From the NCBI GenBank assembly GCA_001299455.1, contig CYUK01000003.1, positions 1,054,001 through 1,118,000 on the forward strand: a stretch of 64,000 nucleotides of DNA, written 5' to 3'. This document shows, in pieces, positions 43,784-49,777 of this stretch; the first letter of the stretch is position 1, and every line of letters begins with the position of its first letter. Below the pieces are notes generated by a model that was given only the letters and a program-made list of their open reading frames with translations, did no database searches and had not been told where the DNA came from. The position numbers and the translations under genes are program-made. Source of the stretch: Clostridiales bacterium SIT11. GTDB taxonomy: Bacteria > Bacillota > Clostridia > Tissierellales > Peptoniphilaceae.

Positions 43784-44350
43784 ATGCGGAGAAAAGACCG
43801 AGAAATGTCTGTAGATTTTGCAGAAAAAGTTATTGATGAAAGCCCTTATGGAACCCTGGCTCTGGTGGACAAAGGCAAGGACAGGACCTATGCTGTCAAC
43901 CTGTCCATTGTCCGCCTGGAAGACCGTCTTTACTTTCATTCTGCCAAGGGAGGCCTCAAGGTGGACCTTTTGGAAGAGGGAAAAACCTATGGCCTAAGCT
44001 TTGTCAGCTACGTCCATGTTCCTGATGTCTTTAGTCGGGAAAGGTTGGAGGCCTTGGCAGGAGATCCAAAGGCAGTGGGCCTGCTCTTAAGCCGGGTTTT
44101 TACCACAGAATATTCCTCAGCCCATGTTTTTGGCGACCTCTACCTGGTAGAGGATCCGGAAGAAAAGAGGATGGCCATGGAAGCCATCTGCCAAAAGTAT
44201 ACACCGGACAAGATGGACTTTTTTGACCAGGCCATGGAAGTGGGCGGTCCTCGGGTCCAGGTTTACGGCATCCATATCCGGGAAATTTATGGAAAGAGAA
44301 AAAAACTGGACAGCCAGGGAGAAGAATTAAAATGGCAAAGAGAAGAATAG
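43784..44350 (+). CDS. Pyridoxamine 5'-phosphate oxidase-related flavin-binding protein
   Basis: The 188-residue protein has the split-barrel flavin-binding pattern of the NimA/PNPOx-like group: YGTLALVDKGKDRTYAVNLSIVRLEDRLYFHSAKGGLKVDLL. Members bind FMN, F420 or heme; some reduce nitroimidazoles. It is last in a three-gene run with the DsbA-like and YitT genes (RBS AGGAGG). Substrate is unknown. Confidence 0.88.
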   Translation: MRRKDREMSVDFAEKVIDESPYGTLALVDKGKDRTYAVNLSIVRLEDRLYFHSAKGGLKVDLLEEGKTYGLSFVSYVHVPDVFSRERLEALAGDPKAVGLLLSRVFTTEYSSAHVFGDLYLVEDPEEKRMAMEAICQKYTPDKMDFFDQAMEVGGPRVQVYGIHIREIYGKRKKLDSQGEELKWQREE

Positions 44351-44380
44351 GGATAAGAGGGAAATAGGAGTAAAAATTAT

Positions 44381-44409
44381 TTGCATAAAACACACTTTTA
44401 TGATATGCT
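44381..44409 (+). promoter_or_regulatory. Promoter of AT-rich lipoprotein gene
   Basis: TTGCAT (44381-44386), 17-base spacer, TATGCT (44404-44409), about 50 bp before the gene. Confidence 0.55.
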
Positions 44410-44459
44410 CTAGCTGAACGGGAAAACATTTGCTGAAAGGAGCATAAAATAGAATAATT

Positions 44460-45203
44460 ATGAAACAAAGACATAAATCTTTAAAAATAGGAAGTATTAT
44501 TTTAGTCTATTTTTTCTGTCTATTCTTTATAAGTGGGTGCAAGCACTCAAGCAATCTTTCGACGACAAATCTAAAAACACAAGAGGAAAACCAAGAAGAA
44601 AACTTTAAAAAAAAGTATGACCATGAACTGGAGGTATTTCTTAAGGATGAAAAGGAATCTCTTGCAAAGGAAGATAGGATAGAAGGAGAAATACTTTTTA
44701 TCAGCCAATATACAGATCAATCAAAAAAACAGGTAGAAAAGCTTTTAAGAAAAGACAGAAAGCAAGGAAATAGTTTAAGGGAAAAAGCAGCTATTGAGCA
44801 CTATATTATGCGTAGCGGGCTTTCGAAAGAAGTACAAAGGACATTGAGTTTTGAAGAAAAAAAGACTTTGTATTATCAATTTACAAACATGACAGATGTG
44901 GTGGAGAGCAAAGAAAAAGAATTAAGGGAGATTGCTGAACGATCAAAAATTTCTGAGGAAGAACTTTCTACTATGCCCACAGGGGAAAAATATATTTTGT
45001 TAAAAAGATTTAATGAAGTACCAGATAAGGATGACAAAAATCGTAAACTGATTCTAAAATATGTAGATGAAGAGGAATTAGATAAAATTCTAGAGGAAAA
45101 AGGATATACAAAAGAAGAGATTAAGAATCTATCTGTGGAACTAAAGTATCTTAAAGCCAGAGAAGATTTATCAAAAAATAAACGAATCCCCAGTGATCGA
45201 TAG
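44460..45203 (+). CDS. Hypothetical lipoprotein, AT-rich
   Basis: This 247-residue protein has a basic N-terminus, a hydrophobic helix and a lipobox (FISGC, Cys27). The mature part is charged and helical, with three loosely similar blocks around R-x-E-x-E-I or S-x-E-E-(L/I) followed by short loops (SKISEEELSTMPTGEK, YVDEEELDKILEEKG, YTKEEIKNLSVELK). I recognise no family. Its AT-rich codons contrast with neighbours, suggesting recent acquisition. It has its own promoter and terminator. Confidence 0.65.
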   Translation: MKQRHKSLKIGSIILVYFFCLFFISGCKHSSNLSTTNLKTQEENQEENFKKKYDHELEVFLKDEKESLAKEDRIEGEILFISQYTDQSKKQVEKLLRKDRKQGNSLREKAAIEHYIMRSGLSKEVQRTLSFEEKKTLYYQFTNMTDVVESKEKELREIAERSKISEEELSTMPTGEKYILLKRFNEVPDKDDKNRKLILKYVDEEELDKILEEKGYTKEEIKNLSVELKYLKAREDLSKNKRIPSDR

Positions 45204-45210
45204 TAAACGT

Positions 45211-45250
45211 AAAGGAGCTTGGCCATTAATTTTTTGCCAAACTCCTTTAT
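45211..45250. terminator. Terminator shared by lipoprotein and HAD genes
   Basis: AAAGGAG-C-TTGGC pairs with GCCAA-A-CTCCTTT (one internal mismatch) around a T-rich loop, between convergent genes. Confidence 0.75.
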
Positions 45251-45982
45251 TTATTGCATAAATTCTTCTATTTTTTCTTCCACTTCTTCGCTAGTCCGGG
45301 CCTGGTTGACCTTGTAGGGAACAGGCACATCGGAAAAATAAATGGCGTGGATGCCCTGGGCCAGGGACCCCATAATGTCCGATTGGATATTGTCTCCCAC
45401 CATGACGGCGTCCTCTGGAGAGGTCTTGGTTTCCTTTAAAATGGCCTGGTAAATTCTGGGGTCCGGCTTGCCAAAACCAAAGTCACCGGAAATGTAGAGC
45501 CAGTCCATCCGATCTCTAAGGCCCAGACCTTGGATTTTTGCCTCTTGGATTTCCACAATTCCGTTGGTAATGAGACCTAGCTTGTAGCCTTTTTCTCGTA
45601 GCCTCTGGAGGAGGTCCAGCATGCCAGGCATTTCTTCTGTGTAGTCCATTTTATGATCTTGGAAGGCCCGGAAAAATTCCTCCTTGTCCAGTTGAGGGAA
45701 GAGTCCGGAGGCTTCTTTAAAGACGTCCTCCTTAAAACGAAGGAGGTTGTCTCCTTCATAGTCTTCTTCTAATAGGAGGTAGTCCAGGGGATCAATGCCT
45801 ACGGATTGGTTGGTGACAAAGGCAAAGTGACGGATCATATTTTTACGTAAAATTGTCCGTAGGGACTTCCGAAAGTCCTCTGGGTCCATGGAAATGTTGA
45901 GTTCTTGGCGGACAGCTTCAAAAATTTCCCGGTTAATCTTGTGGGTGGCCAGGAGGGTTTGGTCTAAATCAAAAAATAGCAT
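45251..45982 (-). CDS. HAD-family hydrolase (YjjG-type)
   Basis: The 243-residue protein has HAD motifs: nucleophile in FFDLDQTLL (about 3-11), motif II LGLITNG, Lys in FGFGKPDPRIY and motif IV VMVGDNIQSDIMG. The helical cap of about 90 residues places it with YjjG/phosphoglycolate-phosphatase-like enzymes, which often dephosphorylate nucleotides. Substrate unknown. RBS AAGGAG precedes the ATG. Confidence 0.88.
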   Translation of the reverse strand: MLFFDLDQTLLATHKINREIFEAVRQELNISMDPEDFRKSLRTILRKNMIRHFAFVTNQSVGIDPLDYLLLEEDYEGDNLLRFKEDVFKEASGLFPQLDKEEFFRAFQDHKMDYTEEMPGMLDLLQRLREKGYKLGLITNGIVEIQEAKIQGLGLRDRMDWLYISGDFGFGKPDPRIYQAILKETKTSPEDAVMVGDNIQSDIMGSLAQGIHAIYFSDVPVPYKVNQARTSEEVEEKIEEFMQ

Positions 45983-46109
45983 AGGTGACTCCTTTCTTTA
46001 AGGATAGTTTAGCAGAAAAAAGTCCCTTCGCCAATCCCTGAATAAGAAAGAAGAGGCTAGATTGCCAGGGGGCCTGGAACGTGATACAATGCAAAAAAAG
46101 GAGGGGACT

Positions 46110-46652
46110 ATGGAAGATATCTGTGTGGTGTATTCAACAAAATTAGGGTCCACCAAGACCTATGCGGACTATATTCAAGAAAAGACCCAGGGCCGTCTTT
46201 TGGAGGCCAAGGATTTTAAGGGCAAGGACTGCCCAGAAAATGTAGTGATTTTTTGTGCTCCCATTTATGAGACAGGCCTCTTAAATTTAAGGATTTTAAA
46301 GAAAAACATGGCCTATTTGGAAGGGAAAAAGGTGGCCGTCTTTTGTGTCGGAGCCAGCGTCTATGAGCCGGAAGAATTTTACCGGACCTACCGGAGGCAC
46401 CTGGAGGGAGTCCTAAAGGACGTTCCTGCCTTTTATGGCCGGGGAGCCTGGGATCAAAGTCGCCTCAAGGGTCTAGATAAAATTTGTATTGATCTTTTAT
46501 ACCGGCGGACAAAGAAGAAAAAAAAGGAGGACCTGGCCCCCTGGGAAGAAGATTTTTTAACTATTTATGGAAAAAAAGAGACCTGGGTGGACTTTGGCTA
46601 TGTAGACCCCTTGTTGGACTGGATTTCTGCCAAAGATCCCTTTGATGACTAA
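46110..46652 (+). CDS. Flavodoxin-domain protein
   Basis: The 180-residue protein starts with VVYSTKLGSTKTYADYI, an FMN phosphate-binding loop as in HemG/flavodoxin proteins, and has FCAPIYETGLL and VFCVGASVYEPEEF. It probably transfers electrons via FMN. I choose ATG 46110, seven bases after AAGGAGGGG, over GTG or TTG codons upstream. No heme genes adjoin, so protoporphyrinogen oxidase activity is not implied. An aldehyde dehydrogenase gene follows 12 bases later. Confidence 0.82.
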   Translation: MEDICVVYSTKLGSTKTYADYIQEKTQGRLLEAKDFKGKDCPENVVIFCAPIYETGLLNLRILKKNMAYLEGKKVAVFCVGASVYEPEEFYRTYRRHLEGVLKDVPAFYGRGAWDQSRLKGLDKICIDLLYRRTKKKKKEDLAPWEEDFLTIYGKKETWVDFGYVDPLLDWISAKDPFDD

Positions 46653-46664
46653 AGGAGGAAGACT

Positions 46665-47969
46665 ATGAAGCTAGAGGACCGGTTAGGTTATTTAAAAGAT
46701 TTGGAAAAAGAAATCAAGAAGGAAAGAGAGGCCATCTTGGAAGCCCTCTACCTGGACCTGGGCAAGTCCATGGAGGAAGCCTATCTTTCAGAATACCTCA
46801 TGACCCTGGATGAGCTAGCCTATACGATAAAAAATTTGCCTTCCTGGGCTCGGGTAAAACGCGTCCCCACGCCTAGCCACCAGTTTCCCTCCCATGGAGA
46901 AATTTACAGGAGGCCCTATGGCCGAGTAGCCGTTGCCTCTCCCTGGAATTATCCCTTTATCCTGTCCATGGTTCCCAGTATTGGGGCCCTGGCTGGGGGC
47001 AACCGCCTGGTTTTAAAGACATCCAGTAAGAGTGTCTTTACCTCTCATGTGGTGAAAAGAATTTTGGAGAAGGTCTATCCCCCGGACTGGGTTCAAGTCT
47101 ATGGGACAGAAGAAGGGGACAAAGACCGGTTTATGGAAGAGGACATGGACTTTTTATTTTTTACAGGGTCCACGAAAGTTGGCCGGGAAATGGCCCGGCT
47201 GGCTGGAGAAAAAATGATTCCTGTGGTCCTGGAACTGGGAGGGAAATCTCCTGTCATTGTAGGAAAAACCAAGGACTTGAGGACCACAGCCCGGCGAATT
47301 ATTTGGGGGAAGACCTTAAATGCCGGCCAAACTTGCGTGGCGCCGGACTACTGCCTGGTCCGACGAGACCTTTTAACCCCCCTCATGGAGGAGATGAACC
47401 AGGCTATTTTGGATTTTTACGGCTCCGACCCCCTGGAAAGTCCCTATCTCGCCTCCATTATTGATGAAGGCCACTATAATCGCCTGGTAGACCTGGCCAA
47501 GCTCCAGGGGATTTATGGGGAAGGAGACGGGTCTTCCCTGGACTTGAAGTTGCGACCCCAAGTCTTTACCACCAGCCTGGCCAGCCCCTTTATGGAGGAA
47601 GAAATTTTTGGTCCCTACCTGCCTGTCCTCCCCTATGACTCCCTAGAAGAAGTAGAAGAAATTATTGGCCACCACCCCAATCCCCTGGCCCTCTACCTTT
47701 TTACAGAGGACAAGGGAGAAGAAGATTTTGTTCTAGACCGGATTTCCTTTGGGGGAGGAGCCCTGAACGACACCATCACCCACCTGTCCAGCGTCACCCT
47801 TCCCTTCGGCGGCGTAGGCCAAAGTGGCCTGGGAGCCTACCATGGAAAGGCGTCCTTTGATACCTTTACAAGACCCCAGTCCATTTTAAGAAAGTCCATG
47901 AATATAGACCTTTCCCTCCGCTATCCTCCCTATGGAAACTTTGACCCCAGGAAGTTTTTTAAAAAATGA
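46665..47969 (+). CDS. Aldehyde dehydrogenase, class 3-like
   Basis: The 434-residue NAD(P)-dependent enzyme has SPWNYPFILSMVPSIGALAGGN, the catalytic Glu in VLELGGKSPVIVG and nucleophilic Cys in NAGQTCVAPDYCLV (about 226). The short length and C-terminus resemble class 3 fatty-aldehyde dehydrogenases. It overlaps the downstream glycosylase by 4 bases and lies 12 bases after the flavodoxin-like gene, suggesting one operon. Confidence 0.92.
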   Translation: MKLEDRLGYLKDLEKEIKKEREAILEALYLDLGKSMEEAYLSEYLMTLDELAYTIKNLPSWARVKRVPTPSHQFPSHGEIYRRPYGRVAVASPWNYPFILSMVPSIGALAGGNRLVLKTSSKSVFTSHVVKRILEKVYPPDWVQVYGTEEGDKDRFMEEDMDFLFFTGSTKVGREMARLAGEKMIPVVLELGGKSPVIVGKTKDLRTTARRIIWGKTLNAGQTCVAPDYCLVRRDLLTPLMEEMNQAILDFYGSDPLESPYLASIIDEGHYNRLVDLAKLQGIYGEGDGSSLDLKLRPQVFTTSLASPFMEEEIFGPYLPVLPYDSLEEVEEIIGHHPNPLALYLFTEDKGEEDFVLDRISFGGGALNDTITHLSSVTLPFGGVGQSGLGAYHGKASFDTFTRPQSILRKSMNIDLSLRYPPYGNFDPRKFFKK

Positions 47970-48544
47970 AAAAGCTCTCTCAAGAATACTATCAAAAAGA
48001 TGCCCTGACCCTGGCCCAGGACTTAATGGGGAAGATTCTCTGCCACAAGACGGCCCAGGGGATTTTAATGGGGCGGATTGTGGAAACAGAAGCCTACTTG
48101 GAAGACGACAAGGCCTGCCATGGCTACCAGGGAAAAAAGACCCAGAGGACAGGCCCTCTCTTTTTACCGGGAGGCCATATCTATACCTATTTTACCTATG
48201 GAATCCATACCCTCTTTAACATTGTCTCAGGACCGGAAAATCAGGCGGAAGCCGTCCTTATCCGGAGCCTCCTCCCCATTCAAGGAGAAGAGATTTTTTA
48301 CCAAAACCGCTACCAGGTAAAAAAAGAAGAGGCCACCAGCTACCAGAGGAAAAACCTCTTAAACGGGCCGGCCAAGCTTACCCAAGCTATGGAAATTTCC
48401 CTGGAAGACAACACAAAAGATCTCCAAGGAGACATCTACCTCCTGGACGACGGCTATAGGGGCGACTTAAAAGCCACAAAGAGGATTGGAATCGATTACG
48501 CAGAAGAAGCCGTAGACTACCCCTACCGCTTTATTTTTAAATAA
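47966..48544 (+). CDS. DNA-3-methyladenine glycosylase (AAG/MPG type)
   Basis: The 192-residue protein is an AAG-family base excision enzyme: ILCHKTAQGILMGRIVETEAYLEDDKACH (catalytic Glu in VETEAY), GHIYTYFTYGIHTLFNIV and GPAKLTQAM. It removes alkylated bases such as 3-methyladenine. Its start overlaps the aldehyde dehydrogenase stop (ATGA). Full length. Confidence 0.93.
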   Translation: MKKLSQEYYQKDALTLAQDLMGKILCHKTAQGILMGRIVETEAYLEDDKACHGYQGKKTQRTGPLFLPGGHIYTYFTYGIHTLFNIVSGPENQAEAVLIRSLLPIQGEEIFYQNRYQVKKEEATSYQRKNLLNGPAKLTQAMEISLEDNTKDLQGDIYLLDDGYRGDLKATKRIGIDYAEEAVDYPYRFIFK

Positions 48545-48561
48545 AAGACAAGGAGACTGGA

Positions 48562-49032
48562 ATGCACCTATACGAACTCACGGAAATTTATAGAAATCTC
48601 ATGGACCTGGACCTAGAGGAAGAAGAACTGGAAAGCCACCTAAAAAATGTGGAAGATGAAATTGAAGTCAAGGCAGACAACATTGCCAAGGTCTTAAAGG
48701 AAATGGAAGGAGATAGGGACAGCTTAAATACAGAAATCCAGCGACTTATGGGAAAAAAGCAAAGTCTGGAAAGACGGATGGACCGACTAAAGGACTACCT
48801 GGAAGAATCCATGCGGGCCGTCTATAAGACAAAATTTAAAACCGCCCTCTTTAGCTTTAATATCCAGAGAAATGCCCCTAGCCTCCGGATTTTAGATGAA
48901 AGTAAAATTCCTGAAGACTTTTACCGGATTGAAAAAAAGTTGAACAAGAAGGAATTGAAAGAAGCCTTGAAAAAAGGCCTCTATGGCGATGCGGCAGAAC
49001 TTGTCCAGGGAGAAAGCCTGCGGATACGGTAA
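48562..49032 (+). CDS. Siphovirus Gp157-like coiled-coil protein
   Basis: The 156-residue protein matches the Gp157 family of phage origin: MHLYELTEIYRNLMDLDLEEEELESHL, a long coiled coil (about 25-85) and a C-terminal SLRILDESKIPEDFYRI segment typical of the family. Family members in streptococcal phages are linked to phage resistance in early literature; function is unclear. No phage structural genes are nearby, and its GC matches the host, so it may be domesticated. It follows the glycosylase by 17 bases and ends at a terminator. Confidence 0.8.
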   Translation: MHLYELTEIYRNLMDLDLEEEELESHLKNVEDEIEVKADNIAKVLKEMEGDRDSLNTEIQRLMGKKQSLERRMDRLKDYLEESMRAVYKTKFKTALFSFNIQRNAPSLRILDESKIPEDFYRIEKKLNKKELKEALKKGLYGDAAELVQGESLRIR

Positions 49033-49038
49033 AAAACC

Positions 49039-49065
49039 AGACTGGAATAGGCCAGTCTAATTTTT
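49039..49065 (+). terminator. Terminator after Gp157-like gene
   Basis: AGACTGG/CCAGTCT stem with a six-base loop, then AATTTTT. Confidence 0.82.
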
Positions 49066-49078
49066 GTAGATAGAATAT

Positions 49079-49103
49079 CCCCGGTTAGACCGGGGTTTCC
49101 TTT
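49079..49103 (+). terminator. Second hairpin/terminator
   Basis: CCCCGGT/ACCGGGG stem with a TAG loop, followed by TTTCCTTT. It lies 14 bases after the first terminator and marks the start of the 745-bp gene-poor accessory interval 49033-49777. Confidence 0.65.
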
Positions 49104-49188
49104 AGCTTTAGCGATAAATATTAAAAAAACCTCCATGTTACCATAAATTTGTGGTTTACCAAAACACAAAATAACAGGAGGCTTTTTT

Positions 49189-49242
49189 ATGAATTTAAAT
49201 CATACCCACAGTTTATCACATACAAATGTGGTGGATAATTGA
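49189..49242 (+). pseudogene. Truncated IS200/IS605 TnpA-like start
   Basis: A strong RBS (AGGAGG 49176-49181) leads into a 17-codon frame, MNLNHTHSLSHTNVVDN, then a stop. The SLSHT segment is how many IS200/IS605 Y1 transposases begin, but the catalytic HUH part is missing. It looks like a deletion scar; a random short frame remains possible. Confidence 0.45.
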
Positions 49243-49323
49243 GTGTAAAAGAATAGGAAGATTCGTTCAAAAGAAGATGAAGTAAAGCTCTTTAAAGGCT
49301 AGCTAAAAAGGCAAAACCAATAA

Positions 49324-49424
49324 GGTTTGAACAAAGTGAGAAACAGCGCCTTGAGAGGTTGGTTGGTAATACTTGGGCTTATAGTCCGTGTTCAAACCAC
49401 CCGTTTTACGGGTAGTTATGTTTG
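49324..49424 (+). ncRNA. Structured RNA candidate, IS605 right-end/omegaRNA-like
   Basis: GGTTTGAACA (49324-49333) pairs perfectly with TGTTCAAACC (49389-49398), enclosing 55 bases, and is followed directly by a hairpin ACCCGT-TTT-ACGGGT (49400-49414). A closing stem followed by a 3' hairpin, next to a transposase-like scar, resembles the right ends of IS200/IS605 elements that encode TnpB guide RNAs. No tnpB frame is present. The pairing is seen; the identity is inferred. Confidence 0.45.
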
Positions 49425-49526
49425 GACGCCAACTTAAGATTTAGGAAGAATGGATTTGAATACTATACTTTTAAGGGGACAAAATAGTAAAAGGTACAAA
49501 AAGAGGAAAACAACTCTATTTTAAAA

Positions 49527-49723
49527 ATGCTACCGGATTTTGTTGACCAGGGCCCACAGTGCTTTATTCTCTTTATCCCCACGGGTGTCCTAGGTGACAG
49601 AACTGGAGATTCAAGTTTTTATGAAGGGGTTTACGAATATTTGAAAGAAATTGGGATTGAAGAAATATTTTAGAGAAAGCTAAAGTTATCATGGAAATTC
49701 TGAAGATTGCAGATGATAAATAA
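49527..49723 (+). pseudogene. Frameshifted gene remnant of unknown family
   Basis: An ATG at 49527 opens a 48-codon frame ending EYLKEIGIEEIF. A +1/-1 shift just before the stop (49671) continues as LEKAKVIMEILKIADDK to a TAA at 49721, so the coding signal crosses a frameshift. The 5' part of the interval (49425-49526) holds only a 24-codon frame of doubtful meaning. I recognise no family. Confidence 0.5.
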
Positions 49724-49777
49724 TAAAAATGGCAATAATGATAGATAGGATACAGGACTAAAAAGGGGGAGAGAAGT

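Noticed and set aside
46110-46652. Protoporphyrinogen oxidase HemG
   Set aside because: The flavodoxin fold fits, but no heme-biosynthesis context or HemG-specific insertion is evident.
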